A DNA stretch of 64,000 nucleotides from Sinorhizobium sojae CCBAU 05684 (GCF_002288525.1 NZ_CP023067.1:2955001-3019000); one strand, 5' to 3'; positions 12,564 through 20,620 are shown, numbered from the stretch's first letter. Program-made: numbers and translations. Notes: a model not told the origin generated them from the sequence alone.

Positions 12564-12710
12564 ACCCCGTCAGCTTAGTCGATAGGGAAGAACAATTGGC
12601 CCGATGGGTCGTGTCGACCGATGCCTTTGGCAGACGTCAGAATTGCTGGAAGTAGCTCGAGCGAAATGGCAGATGTGGACGCTAGGCCTGCGGCGAAAGA
12701 GGCAAGATCG

Positions 12711-13148
12711 ATGGCTATCAATTGGTCAAATGTCAACGTGCCAACGATCATCGCGGTAGGCTCGCTGTTTTGGTACATGGCACAGGACAACGCCAACATC
12801 AAAAGCCAGCTCACCGAGCAGGAACGATATGCCGGTGTTCGTAGCCAAATGACCGACAAGAACTTTGCGGACCTGAACGCCCAGGTGAAGCAGATGCAGG
12901 ATCTGCCTTTCCGAATGGGCGCGCAGGAGGCGAAGACGGCCTCTCTGAGCGATCGTGTCGACCGGTTGGCAGATGCGATCCTGGCCAATCAGGAAGCGCT
13001 GCGAAAGGACTTCAATTCTGCCGTCGAGGTGATCCGCAAGGACTTTTCCGGCCTGAGCACGAAGGTCGAAGTCCTCGATAGCAAGATGGATTCCATCATT
13101 GACAAGCCCCGTCAGGGAGCTTCCATTCCTATGCAACCGCGCCTGTGA
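12711..13148 (+). CDS. Small phage membrane-anchored coiled-coil protein (left copy)
   Basis: 145 residues from ATG 12711, which has AGAGG about 10 bases upstream; ATG 12666 is an alternative. One membrane span near residues 8-22 (VPTIIAVGSLFWYMA) is followed by a heptad-rich helical segment (LNAQVKQMQDL, LSDRVDRLADAI, IRKDFSGLSTKVEVLD). An identical gene is at 55629-56066, just after the lysis genes of the intact prophage. I do not recognise the family. The position suggests a lysis or virion-end accessory protein; this left copy has lost its upstream promoter context. Confidence 0.6.
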   Translation: MAINWSNVNVPTIIAVGSLFWYMAQDNANIKSQLTEQERYAGVRSQMTDKNFADLNAQVKQMQDLPFRMGAQEAKTASLSDRVDRLADAILANQEALRKDFNSAVEVIRKDFSGLSTKVEVLDSKMDSIIDKPRQGASIPMQPRL

Positions 13149-13155
13149 GGTCACC

Positions 13156-13569
13156 ATGACAAAGGTCCCATCTCTCACGGAAATAGACGCGCTGGCCGAT
13201 GAGGATATTCTGTACGTTTGGGATGCGAGCACTCCGAGCACGCCAGACAAGAAGATGCTAGGGTTGAAGCTGCGACCGGCCGGCTCCAAGATCACGCACT
13301 ATCTGCGGTACGAGTCGACGATCGTCATCCCGGCCATCAACGCCGCGACGGAAGGATCGGCGGCCATCACCGTTGCTGGTGCAGCCGTCGGCGATCACGT
13401 CGTCTTCAACATGCGGGATGCATTGCCGGCCGATCTCGGCATTACGTCGGTGCGCGTCTCGGCGGTCGATACGGTGCAGGTCCGATTCCGCAATTTCCAC
13501 ACCGCGAATAACTATGCTGGTGGGACGCTGGCCTGCGACGCTCTGGTGATCCGCTCGATAGCGGCCTGA
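13156..13569 (+). CDS. Hypothetical phage protein, beta-rich (left copy)
   Basis: 137 residues from ATG 13156, preceded by GAGG; it follows the coiled-coil gene by 7 bases. It begins MTKVPSLTEIDALADEDILY, resembling short N-terminal motifs in phage fibre-type proteins, and continues with alternating beta-like segments (AAITVAGAAVGDHVVFNM, VRVSAVDTVQVRFRNF). This could be a small fibre tip or carbohydrate-binding module. An identical copy is at 56074-56487. Function unknown. Confidence 0.55.
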   Translation: MTKVPSLTEIDALADEDILYVWDASTPSTPDKKMLGLKLRPAGSKITHYLRYESTIVIPAINAATEGSAAITVAGAAVGDHVVFNMRDALPADLGITSVRVSAVDTVQVRFRNFHTANNYAGGTLACDALVIRSIAA

Positions 13570-13642
13570 CGTTCCCCATCATATCCGGAGATTGAGGGGA
13601 ACCGGGGAACGTCCCGACACGATTTCAAACACATGACCCAAA

Positions 13643-13687
13643 TTCCTAATCTGAGGGTCACGCGTTCGAATCGCGTCGGGATCACCA
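13643..13687 (+). other. attL: 3' half of a tRNA, probably tRNA-Arg(CCT)
   Basis: Read as a tRNA: anticodon loop TTCCTAA (13643-13649, anticodon CCT), 3' anticodon stem TCTGA, variable GGGTC, T stem/loop ACGCG-TTCGAAT-CGCGT, acceptor CGGGATC, discriminator A and CCA ending at 13687. The bases before the loop do not pair with TCTGA, so the 5' half is not tRNA; this is the attachment-core part only. It is identical at 56561-56605. Integrase reads away from it 58 bases to the right. Confidence 0.75.
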
Positions 13688-13715
13688 ATCAATTCAATAA
13701 CTTAGTGAAACATCC

Positions 13716-13743
13716 GTTCCCCGGCATTCCCCGGGCGTTCCCC
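13716..13743. promoter_or_regulatory. Three TTCCCC repeats at 10-11 base spacing between att and int (candidate integrase arm sites)
   Basis: GTTCCCC at 13716-13722, ATTCCCC at 13726-13732 and GTTCCCC at 13737-13743 are one helical turn apart. On the other side of the core, the phage right end has GTTCCCC at 13571-13577 and its reverse complement at 13596-13602 and 13604-13610 (also at 56489-56528). Such paired arrays flanking the core look like arm-type binding sites. The right-hand set also forms a hairpin (13569-13577 with 13604-13612) that could terminate transcription. Confidence 0.4.
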
Positions 13744-13745
13744 AA

Positions 13746-15011
13746 TTATGTTGCAGGAACGTTCTTCTGGCCGCGATGCGCAACGCGCAGCTCGGCGACT
13801 TTCTGCGTCTTTTCAAGCGTTTTTCTGTTGTAGCGCTGCGTCGTCTGAGCGTTTTTATGGTTGGCGTGATGCCGCAGGTGCTCGAGGTCGGCGCCTGCAT
13901 CAGAGCCTTCAGTCACACCGCCGGCTCGGCTGTCGCGGTTCCACACGTCGGCGGGAACGCCAGCTTCGTTCGCGATCTCCCGCCACTTCTTCGAGAAGAA
14001 GCGATACCGGTAAGGCATGCCGGTCGACTCGCATTTGATCATCGGACCGACGCGCTTCTCTGGCGGCACCATGTCGATGATCTGCCGCAGGAACGGATAG
14101 GCCATCGTGTCGTGCTCGGCGACGACATCATCCACCTTGCTCGTCGTCTTGATCAGGATGCCGTTCTCGTCGATGTCGGACCACAGCAGGCCATCACGCC
14201 AGCGCTGGCCGCGATCGACGATGCCGCCGGCCTTTGCGTCGGTCACCTTCTCCCATCGGCCGATAACGTCGATCTGGCGCAAGGTGAGCTCGAACTGAAG
14301 CGCCTGGGCGAGTGCGATCGACAAGAGACCCTTTTCGATTGCCTTGTTGCAAACCGCCTGTGCCTGCTCGAACGTGATCGCCGCGGTGCGTGCCTTCGGC
14401 GACGTGAATTCGATCTGCTTCAGGATCGCCGAAAGCCGGAAGCATTCGGTGATGTTGAGCACGACACCAAACCCGATGACGATGCGCAGGAGCTGCATAG
14501 CCTTGTAGGCTCGACGGACACGCTCACCGTTCGGCGGCAGGATGATGCCCTGCTCCGCCAACTTGGCGCGGCGCTCGGCCTGCTTCTCGGTGTCCTCGGC
14601 CGGCTGCTTGAAATTCGCATACCAGCGTTTGAAGTCGAGGCCGGTCAGCTTCTCGAGCCGACGGGCGCCGACGGTCTTTTCCAGCAGGCCAAGACTCTCG
14701 TCGTACATCGCCCGGGTGTTGCTGCGGATCTCGTGATAAGGACTTTCCGGCGTCTGCTGATAGAGCCGAATCACCGATTTAAGAGTGCCGTCATAGCCGC
14801 GCTTTCCGTCGACGCCGTTGCCTGACAGCCATTCCCTGAATTCGGCCTGCAGGCCGCGGCAACGCGCCTCGATCTCCTCGGGCGTGCCTTCCAGGCGCAC
14901 GGTCTTGTGCTTGTACTCTTTGGCTTTGGGCGACGAGGATTTCGCCACCCAATAGTAGGCGACACCATCGGCGCGCCTTCGGACCTTCAGGCCCGGTGCT
15001 TTTATTGCCAT
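13746..15011 (-). CDS. int: Phage tyrosine-recombinase integrase
   Basis: 421 residues. An N-terminal arm-binding region is followed by a core-binding domain (about 75-200) and a catalytic domain with Arg245 (ELTLRQIDVIG), Arg362 (DSRAGGVTE), His381/His385 (HHANHKN) and the nucleophile Tyr394 (TTQRYNR). The box-II His of the usual HxxR motif is not obvious. It should integrate and excise the phage at the tRNA 3' end, whose remnant lies just beyond the gene's 3' end. Its start overlaps the excisionase-like gene by 10 bases. Confidence 0.93.
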   Translation of the reverse strand: MAIKAPGLKVRRRADGVAYYWVAKSSSPKAKEYKHKTVRLEGTPEEIEARCRGLQAEFREWLSGNGVDGKRGYDGTLKSVIRLYQQTPESPYHEIRSNTRAMYDESLGLLEKTVGARRLEKLTGLDFKRWYANFKQPAEDTEKQAERRAKLAEQGIILPPNGERVRRAYKAMQLLRIVIGFGVVLNITECFRLSAILKQIEFTSPKARTAAITFEQAQAVCNKAIEKGLLSIALAQALQFELTLRQIDVIGRWEKVTDAKAGGIVDRGQRWRDGLLWSDIDENGILIKTTSKVDDVVAEHDTMAYPFLRQIIDMVPPEKRVGPMIKCESTGMPYRYRFFSKKWREIANEAGVPADVWNRDSRAGGVTEGSDAGADLEHLRHHANHKNAQTTQRYNRKTLEKTQKVAELRVAHRGQKNVPAT

Positions 15012-15247
15012 TTCTCTTCTCCATCGAGGCCGGGATTGGCCTCGGGCGATGATGCCGCGAGTCCGTAGCGCCGATCAAGGAAAGCCTGACAGGCGGGCCA
15101 ATATCGCCGGTTTTGAAAGAGTGGATCAGGTGCCGGGAAACCCGACTTCTGCAGCGCAGGAAGCGCACCCTTCAGCAATTCCGTGCTGACACCCATGCGA
15201 TCCGCGAGCTGCGCGTCTGTGAGGAAGAGCGCGCTGGCCTTGGTCAC
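15002..15247 (-). CDS. Helix-turn-helix protein, probable excisionase
   Basis: 81 residues with LTDAQLADRMGVSTELLKGAL, a winged-helix/MerR-like DNA-binding helix pair, and a basic aromatic middle (FQNRRYWPACQAFLDRRYGL). It lies directly upstream of and overlaps int by 10 bases, the usual place for a phage excisionase or directionality factor. Assignment rests on position and the HTH, not on a recognised Xis family. Confidence 0.65.
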   Translation of the reverse strand: MTKASALFLTDAQLADRMGVSTELLKGALPALQKSGFPAPDPLFQNRRYWPACQAFLDRRYGLAASSPEANPGLDGEEKWQ

Positions 15248-15669
15248 TCGGCTTCTCCTTGCTCTGGATCGGCGCGGAGCGTGGGCGGCTCAGGAAGCGG
15301 TCGCCAATGGGTGGGGCCATGGTGGTTGATGTCGCTGATCGGGCCGCCGTGGTAATCGCCTGGGGCGTTGTTCGCCCACCACCAATCGTTATCCTCGGGA
15401 TGGAAGTAGGCTTCGCCCACGATGTAGTCGTCCCGGTCTTTGGTCGGCACGGCGATGATGACCGGCGTTCGGTCCTTCGGCGCGCTATCGATCGGGCGCC
15501 ACTTGTCACGCTCCCGTTCTGCCAAAACGGCTTGCCCCACGGCCAGCAGCATTTCCATATGGCTCATCGGCCGGGGCAGGTGTCCGACTGCATCAAACGA
15601 TAAGGCTTGGATGTCGGCGGGAAGAGCGCGGAAAGCAACGGTCGTTGGGGAGGCGGTGCGGTCGGTCAT
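15244..15669 (-). CDS. DUF551-like phage protein
   Basis: 141 residues. The C-terminal part has the DUF551 pattern, from WRPIDSAPKDRTPVIIAVP to THWRPLPEPP, with an aromatic, His- and Asp-rich middle (EDNDWWWANN). DUF551 is common in phage early regions and has no settled function. The gene overlaps its downstream neighbour by 4 bases (ATGA), showing tight translational coupling in the leftward early operon. Confidence 0.7.
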   Translation of the reverse strand: MTDRTASPTTVAFRALPADIQALSFDAVGHLPRPMSHMEMLLAVGQAVLAERERDKWRPIDSAPKDRTPVIIAVPTKDRDDYIVGEAYFHPEDNDWWWANNAPGDYHGGPISDINHHGPTHWRPLPEPPTLRADPEQGEAE

Positions 15670-15845
15670 GGCTGCTCCTTGGATGCTTTTCGGCGCTCGA
15701 TCTCAAGGCTCATGCTATAAGCCCACATCGCGAATCCATACTTGATCCCGCCGTCTGGCGGCCCGAAAGGGTACTGCCGAAAATTCAGATCGGTCTTCCA
15801 AATGCGCAGAGCGATCCACAAAAGCACGTCGGCTAGTGTGGTCAT
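15666..15845 (-). CDS. Small hypothetical phage protein
   Basis: 59 residues read from the sequence, beginning MTTLADVLLWIALRIWKTD and ending EIERRKASKEQP. The start overlaps the upstream gene's stop, and its own stop overlaps the downstream start (ATGA at both ends), filling the gap between two clear genes exactly. The middle reads FRQYPFGPPDGGIKYGFAMW. Family not recognised. Confidence 0.65.
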   Translation of the reverse strand: MTTLADVLLWIALRIWKTDLNFRQYPFGPPDGGIKYGFAMWAYSMSLEIERRKASKEQP

Positions 15846-16738
15846 GGCTGCTGCTCCTTGGCTGCGAGGGCGAGGCGGTTGCGGGCGGCCATGACACGCA
15901 TCATGACCCCGCTAACGTCGTCTTCGGGAAGGCACTCGGACAACGCTTCAAGTAGACTTGCGGCGCATGCCAATTCATCTTCCAGCCGCTCTATCAGCGC
16001 ATCCCGGCTTTCTCCCACCGGAGAGGGAGCGGGGCATTCGCAGGATAAATATCCACCTTGCCCTCGTTCCTCATTGCCGCAGACGGCGCACGGTTCACTC
16101 TCTTCCTCCGTAACCGGAGAGGGAGAGGCGGAGAGGGCGTCAATCAGCGTTCGAACGTCGCGGTCATGTTGGCTGATGTTCTTGGTTGGGATGGCGCCTA
16201 GCTGCTGCAACAGGCGGCAGACAGCTTGCGACACTACCTCATCCCTTACCGGCGCTGCGGGAGGGGTGGAGAAAGCCGAAACGATGCGGTTTAGAGAGTT
16301 GAAGTTGATGCGCGGGACCATCTGGTGGCCGATGAACTCACCTAGATCAACGTCTATGGGGACGTCTTCTCGGTCATAGATCGCCAGCGCCACGGCCTTG
16401 ACCAGATCACTGAAACTAGCTCGTCCATATGATGGCATGTCGCCGAGCATCGGCCTCGACGCAACCGGCTCCGCCTTCCTCTCGATCGCAGACCTGATAC
16501 GCGCGTCGAAAGCGGATTGGGCGGCTGCTTTGGCGGCTTCGATGTTTGGGTGTTCGGTCCCTTCGTATGGCTGCTCCGATCCTACCGGGTAGCTGACATG
16601 CCAGATGGCGGGGGTCACTGTATCGTCATGCCAGAGCCGGTAGTGACCGGCTACGCTGAAGACGAACCACTCTGTCACGAACTCACCTGGCTTCCACTCA
16701 GGCGAACACTTCCACTCAAGCGCCTTGATCTCGCTCAC
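15842..16738 (-). CDS. Hypothetical phage early protein with a Cys cluster
   Basis: 298 residues. The N-terminal part (WKCSPEWKPGEFVTEWFVFS...YRLWHDDTVTPAIWHV) looks like a compact aromatic domain. The middle is variable, and a CAVCGNEERGQGGYLSCEC segment near residue 218 could bind zinc. The C terminus is a helical segment (LEDELACAASLLEALSECL). It is coupled to its neighbours by 4-base overlaps. I do not recognise it as a whole. Confidence 0.6.
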   Translation of the reverse strand: MSEIKALEWKCSPEWKPGEFVTEWFVFSVAGHYRLWHDDTVTPAIWHVSYPVGSEQPYEGTEHPNIEAAKAAAQSAFDARIRSAIERKAEPVASRPMLGDMPSYGRASFSDLVKAVALAIYDREDVPIDVDLGEFIGHQMVPRINFNSLNRIVSAFSTPPAAPVRDEVVSQAVCRLLQQLGAIPTKNISQHDRDVRTLIDALSASPSPVTEEESEPCAVCGNEERGQGGYLSCECPAPSPVGESRDALIERLEDELACAASLLEALSECLPEDDVSGVMMRVMAARNRLALAAKEQQP

Positions 16739-16998
16739 GATCTTGCCTCCTGCGCAGCACGCGCCAAATACGTTCGATGGGAAAGGGAATTGAAAAAGGG
16801 TCTCTCGTCCGCCTCACCTGGCGCGTCACACGGGTGTGGCCGGATGGACGGGTCAGCATGAAATTCCGCAGCCTTCCGGACCCGATAACCGTCCTTGCCG
16901 ATGAGATCGACGAAGTCCTCCCGAAAGAGAGACCGCCCAAGGAAAAGCCGGTCGGGGGAAGGCGGAAGCCGCTTTATGATGAGCCAGACTGAGTTCAT
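16735..16998 (-). CDS. Small hypothetical phage protein (conflicts with a plus-strand ORF at 16777-16992)
   Basis: 87 residues, MNSVWLIIKRLPPSPDRLFL to RTYLARAAQEARS. AAGGTG lies about 8 bases before the start, the start overlaps the upstream stop and the stop overlaps the downstream start (ATGA each time), all as expected for the leftward operon. The plus strand, however, carries a 71-residue ORF at 16777-16992 (MGKGIEKGSLVRLTWRVTRV, then WPDGRVSMKF and PITVLADEIDEVLP) whose alternating hydrophobic pattern also looks like a real small phage protein, though without a clear ribosome binding site. Only one is likely to be the main product; sequence alone does not settle it. Confidence 0.4.
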   Translation of the reverse strand: MNSVWLIIKRLPPSPDRLFLGRSLFREDFVDLIGKDGYRVRKAAEFHADPSIRPHPCDAPGEADERPFFNSLSHRTYLARAAQEARS

Positions 16999-17243
16999 TG
17001 GCGCACCTTGACGGCGCGATACCGCTCCCAACGCGACAGAGGGCCATTCACGTCGTAGCCCATCATTTCGTACATGGAATGCAGATCCGCATCCCACGGG
17101 ACGACGGAGCGAATGCCGTGGTGTATGCCGAAGCGCTTTCCGCAGTCGGGGCAGCCGATGTGTTGAGCCGAGCCGAAAGACTGGATGACATCAAGGCGCC
17201 GATGCCAGCCGATCCGGCAACGTAGCCTACCGATCAGCTTCAT
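16995..17243 (-). CDS. Small zinc-ribbon-like phage protein
   Basis: 82 residues: a basic start (MKLIGRLRCRIGWHRRLDVI), then HIGCPDCGKRFGIHHGIRSV with a CPDCG knuckle and two His residues, then an acidic aromatic tail (YEMMGYDVNGPLSRWERYRA). This resembles the short CxxC prophage proteins grouped as DUF1660-like. The role is unknown. Its stop overlaps the next ORF. Confidence 0.6.
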   Translation of the reverse strand: MKLIGRLRCRIGWHRRLDVIQSFGSAQHIGCPDCGKRFGIHHGIRSVVPWDADLHSMYEMMGYDVNGPLSRWERYRAVKVRQ

Positions 17244-17292
17244 TTGGACGTCTCCCCAAGTATCCGAGGAAGAGCAAGGAGAAGGGGGAGGG

Positions 17293-17589
17293 TTAGCATT
17301 GGTCGGCCTCCAACTTCGCGATGAGAGCATGAGCAACGTCTAGCGCTCCGTGACCTCTGTCTGGTTCGCTATCGAGATACCTATTGCCGATCATCTCTGC
17401 TTCGGTGAGCGCTTCCAAAAGCGCGGCGCGGCGGGCTTGCTCACGTTCAGCCTTGATGCGAGAGGACATCTCCGGGAAGAGTTCTTCGCGCGCGGTTGAT
17501 CGTGCCAAAGCTACTGCCTGCGTCAGCCGTTCGATCTCGGCGTCTTTCTCTTCGAGCGTCACCATAAGTTTTGCGCTGAAGGCCATCAC
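17293..17589 (-). CDS. Hypothetical coiled-coil phage protein
   Basis: 98 residues, mostly predicted helix with heptads (VTLEEKDAEIERLTQAVALA, IKAEREQARRAALLEAL). The start overlaps the stop of the upstream gene (ATGA). About 50 bases separate it from the next gene downstream, one of the few gaps in this operon. No known family recognised. Confidence 0.6.
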   Translation of the reverse strand: MMAFSAKLMVTLEEKDAEIERLTQAVALARSTAREELFPEMSSRIKAEREQARRAALLEALTEAEMIGNRYLDSEPDRGHGALDVAHALIAKLEADQC

Positions 17590-17912
17590 GCATCCCCCTT
17601 GAGAGATGCGCGGATTACATCGCCGGAATAGATCGATTGCGACCAGCGGATATAAGTCTCTGGTAGGCCGGCGTTGATGGCGGGCCTGCTGTCGAGAATA
17701 TCTTGAAGCATTTCCGCTTCGGCCCTCAGTTCGTCGCGTTCTTTCTCGACCGCAGCGACATAGGCGGCAATCGCGCGCAACTGCCCGCAGGTCACGTTGA
17801 TTGGCTCGGCACCATCGGGCATCTCAGTGCCGTCCCAATCAACCGTCGCCACTTTGATCTCCAACAGGATCTCTTTCCCCTCGTGCGACATGGAGAGATG
17901 GGTGGGGGTCAT
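17586..17912 (-). CDS. Hypothetical phage early protein
   Basis: 108 residues: a beta-like N terminus (KEILLEIKVATVDWDGTEMP), then a helical stretch typical of small phage accessory proteins (LRAIAAYVAAVEKERDELRA) and an aromatic C terminus (YIRWSQSIYSGDVIRA). Coupled by 4-base overlaps on both sides. Function unknown. Confidence 0.6.
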   Translation of the reverse strand: MTPTHLSMSHEGKEILLEIKVATVDWDGTEMPDGAEPINVTCGQLRAIAAYVAAVEKERDELRAEAEMLQDILDSRPAINAGLPETYIRWSQSIYSGDVIRASLKGDA

Positions 17913-18115
17913 GGGCGGGACTCCGAAATCCTACGGTTGATAGCGGCGGTCACCGCGTCCTGCTGGCGATCGTTCAGCTTCATGAAGGTGCCGTGAGGGT
18001 CCGCCTGGAAATCGCGCCAGCGCTTATCAGAGATCGGGCCGGCGGCTTCGATCTGGTGGCGATCGACGCTGCAGATCGCCGACATGATGGCGCGCATGTT
18101 CGATGACGTGATCAT
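17909..18115 (-). CDS. Small hypothetical phage protein
   Basis: 68 residues. The start could be Met1 or either of two nearby internal Met codons. WRDFQADPHGTFMKLNDRQQ and AVTAAINRRISESRP suggest a short helical protein. It overlaps the downstream gene by 4 bases and abuts the upstream gene by one base. Function unknown. Confidence 0.5.
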   Translation of the reverse strand: MITSSNMRAIMSAICSVDRHQIEAAGPISDKRWRDFQADPHGTFMKLNDRQQDAVTAAINRRISESRP

Positions 18116-18450
18116 CAGAGCCCACCTCCGAATTGCTGTCTGTGATTGTGGGTGCCGTTTCCGTCCTGATCGGGCGCATGGTTCGGCTCTGCGGCTTCCT
18201 GCTGCTCGATCAGGTCGCTGTAGCAGTGCGCTATGTCGGTCGCGATTCCGTCGGCCTCGTAGAGGTAGCCGTCATACGCGCCGTCGGTAGCGATGATCGC
18301 TGCCAGTTCCGACATCAGCACGCGGCCGAGGCGCTGTAGCGATTTGCTGTGCCTGCGCTTGTCCGAGTTCTCGATTAATTCCCGGTCGGCCTCGTCGATG
18401 GCGCGGCGCATATCCTGAAACGATCCGGCGATGTGGAGTTGCGCATTCAT
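18115..18450 (-). CDS. Hypothetical phage early protein
   Basis: 111 residues, beginning MNAQLHIAGSFQDMRRAIDE, helical, ending in a polar low-complexity tail (NHAPDQDGNGTHNHRQQFGG). The final codons overlap the next gene's start by one base. It is in the leftward early operon; no family recognised. Confidence 0.6.
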   Translation of the reverse strand: MNAQLHIAGSFQDMRRAIDEADRELIENSDKRRHSKSLQRLGRVLMSELAAIIATDGAYDGYLYEADGIATDIAHCYSDLIEQQEAAEPNHAPDQDGNGTHNHRQQFGGGL

Positions 18451-18632
18451 GTGATCAGTCTCCTAGCGAGCTTCCGCAGCTCGGCGATGATGGTTGGCTG
18501 ATCCATGTTCCGGATCGCATCGCGCCTGAGCTGCTCGTGAAGGTCGTCGCGCTTCAGGCGGACGAGGATGTCCTTCGCCTTGGCGTTCGGCGCCTGCGAT
18601 TCCAGAAACGCGATGATCTCCGAGCGGTTCAC
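18447..18632 (-). CDS. Small hypothetical phage protein
   Basis: 61 residues, strongly helical and charged (MNRSEIIAFLESQAPNAKAK, DDLHEQLRRDAIRN, IIAELRKLARRLI). It overlaps the downstream gene by 4 bases and follows the ATPase gene by 3 bases. Size and charge would fit a small nucleic-acid- or partner-binding protein, but I cannot assign it. Confidence 0.55.
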   Translation of the reverse strand: MNRSEIIAFLESQAPNAKAKDILVRLKRDDLHEQLRRDAIRNMDQPTIIAELRKLARRLIT

Positions 18633-18635
18633 TGC

Positions 18636-19724
18636 TCACTCTCCGTCGATCAGGCCTTGCACATAGATGTTGGTGGCGTCGGCATCGGCGTCGCCGCGCA
18701 GGCGGGCAGTGTGAGCGCCGAGGATGCGTTTCGCGGTGTCGACCGTCGCCGCATCCGTGAGCCGCGGCTTGAAGCCCTCGTGCGCGGCAATGAGGCCGTC
18801 CCGGTCGATCTCGCCGGAAAGCTTCTGGTGATATTCAGTCAGAAGCGTCTTGTCGTGTGTGGGGGCCGGTTCTTGGGAGGAGGAGAGCGGACCGGCCCCC
18901 GTATCAACCTGCCGGGAGGAGGAGGCAGGCCGATCTTGTGATGTGGTTTCGCCGCGCGCCCAGGCGCGGAGCTTTCGGCCGCACTCCTCGTCCACCCGCT
19001 TGCCGGCTGGGAAGAACGGAAGGTGCTGGCTCTGGATCTTGCCGTGAACGGCTTGGCCGTCCTCGATGAGCGGAACGCCGGGATTGTCGGGCGTGACGGT
19101 GAAGCTCATCGTCATCTCGTACATGAAGCGCTTTTCGCAGATCGGCACCCATCCGGCGCTCTCGATCGCGGTCTTCTCGCGGTTCGATCTCTCGTCGAAA
19201 ACTTTGACGAACTTGATCTTCTCCTCGGCGCGTAGGCAGAAGATGATGTAGGCGCGCACCTGGCGCAGCGGCGACATCAGCCGGGTTTTGTGGCGGGTCT
19301 TCGGCACCTTCCACGCCGGGGCGTTGAACTTGTCGATCTCCCATCCCTCGAGGCGGTCGTATGGCTTGCGGGCAAGGCGAGCCACCTCCTCGTCGTGCAT
19401 TTCCTGCAGCCCGCCGACGCCTTCGTATTCATCCGACGTGGAGTCGATGATGATGACCTTCGCCCCTGCCCGTTCCGCCTTCTGGATCGCCTCGATGTAG
19501 GCTTCCGGGGTGAACGGCGGCTTCATGTCCATGTGCTTGAAGCGGAACTGGTCGGCGTAGTGCAGCATGCGCTTCGCCTCGGTGTCGATCGCATAGATCG
19601 GCTCGCCCTGGGCGAGTCCGGTCGCCATTTTCAAGGCGGAATAGGTCTTGCCGCTGCCTGATGCGCCAGCGATGGCGATCAGGAGGCTGGTGTCGTCGCG
19701 TACGGCGTCGGTGAATTCGGTCAT
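18636..19724 (-). CDS. Phage RecA-fold ATPase (Sak4-like recombination protein)
   Basis: 362 residues. Walker A GASGSGKTYSA is at about 20-30, YAIDTEAKRMLHYAD follows, and the Walker B-like AKVIIIDSTSDEY is near 92-104. The core of about 220 residues is a minimal RecA-like NTPase as in Sak4-type phage annealing proteins. The C-terminal third is a polar linker and a helical tail. It sits in a recombination block with a coiled-coil protein and a PD-(D/E)XK nuclease. It probably helps recombine or repair phage DNA; Sak4 membership is by resemblance, not by search. Confidence 0.7.
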   Translation of the reverse strand: MTEFTDAVRDDTSLLIAIAGASGSGKTYSALKMATGLAQGEPIYAIDTEAKRMLHYADQFRFKHMDMKPPFTPEAYIEAIQKAERAGAKVIIIDSTSDEYEGVGGLQEMHDEEVARLARKPYDRLEGWEIDKFNAPAWKVPKTRHKTRLMSPLRQVRAYIIFCLRAEEKIKFVKVFDERSNREKTAIESAGWVPICEKRFMYEMTMSFTVTPDNPGVPLIEDGQAVHGKIQSQHLPFFPAGKRVDEECGRKLRAWARGETTSQDRPASSSRQVDTGAGPLSSSQEPAPTHDKTLLTEYHQKLSGEIDRDGLIAAHEGFKPRLTDAATVDTAKRILGAHTARLRGDADADATNIYVQGLIDGE

Positions 19725-20611
19725 ACTGCTGCTACCTCGGGAAATGCGTTGTGCTCGATGCCGTCGAGGAAGCGCCCAGATGCTTTCTTCCCGACCTTTT
19801 CGATCTCGATCAGACCGACGCCCGGGAAATCGCGATTGTCATCACATTCGTCTTTGCTGACGATCTTACCGCTGCGGGTCAGGTGCAATTTGCTTTCCGC
19901 ATGCTCCCAGCCCTTTGCGATCCACTCGCCGTTTTGCTTGTGGTGGAAGGGAATGCCGGCCGCGGCGCACTGATCGCGCATGCTGCGGAACCAATCGGGG
20001 TGTGTCGGCCGCGCCTTGTGTCCGCCCTGGTCGGTCTCGCCGCCGGTGATGACCCAATCGATGTCGTGCAGACTCCCGATAGTCGGTCCGAGCAAAGGTT
20101 CACAGGAAAGGAAAGCGAACAGCGGATCGACCAAGCGCTTAGCTTTGCGCAGCGCTGGCACGTTGATGTCGAACCGCGGCTGATCCTCGACTGTGGTGCC
20201 GATCGCCGCATTGCTCGGCAAACCGCCTGCCGCCTCTGCCAGCTTGACGATGTTTTGCGGACGCTTCGTCAGCAGGAGATAGACCAGGCGCGGCGTGCGG
20301 CGCATCACGTCAAAGGCCTCGGCTCGCCACTCCGGCGGCACCTGATTGTCGAAGATATCGGCGAGGCTGGCGCAGAAGACGAACGGCCGATCGCCGTCCT
20401 TCTCAGCCTGACGATTCCAGCGGATAGGATCGTTCCACGTATGGGCGCCGGTCCGGACGCGCTCGCCGTGCGGGCCCCACTGCACTTTGCCGTAGCGCTT
20501 ATCCATCAGCGCTTCGGCATAGCAGCCGTCACACGCTGGCGAGACCTTGGTGCAGCCCATCCATGGATTCCAAGTGTGGCGCGTCCACGAAATTGCAGAA
20601 TTCTCGGCCAT
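19721..20611 (-). CDS. Phage Gp37/Gp68 family protein (DUF5131, radical-SAM-like)
   Basis: 296 residues beginning ISWTRHTWNPWMGCTKVSPA followed by CDGCYAEAL, the hallmark of the Gp37/Gp68 (DUF5131) family with a Cys-rich cluster. Later motifs are VFCASLADIFD, LLTKRPQNI, WVITGGETDQGG and IPFHHKQNGEW. The family is widespread in phages and thought related to radical SAM enzymes; the reaction is unknown. It overlaps the ATPase gene by 4 bases. Confidence 0.85.
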   Translation of the reverse strand: MAENSAISWTRHTWNPWMGCTKVSPACDGCYAEALMDKRYGKVQWGPHGERVRTGAHTWNDPIRWNRQAEKDGDRPFVFCASLADIFDNQVPPEWRAEAFDVMRRTPRLVYLLLTKRPQNIVKLAEAAGGLPSNAAIGTTVEDQPRFDINVPALRKAKRLVDPLFAFLSCEPLLGPTIGSLHDIDWVITGGETDQGGHKARPTHPDWFRSMRDQCAAAGIPFHHKQNGEWIAKGWEHAESKLHLTRSGKIVSKDECDDNRDFPGVGLIEIEKVGKKASGRFLDGIEHNAFPEVAAV

Positions 20612-20620
20612 GGTCGACCC

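Larger units (their letters stand above)
12564..13687. repeat. 1124-bp direct repeat, left copy (phage right-end remnant)
   Basis: This stretch is repeated at 55482-56605 with a constant offset of 42,918 bases; I saw no difference in the parts compared, and the encoded proteins are identical. It starts inside the o-spanin reading frame, contains two small phage genes and ends with the tRNA 3' fragment. The left boundary truncates the ROK kinase gene. It appears to be what is left of an earlier, adjacent prophage copy. Confidence 0.92.
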
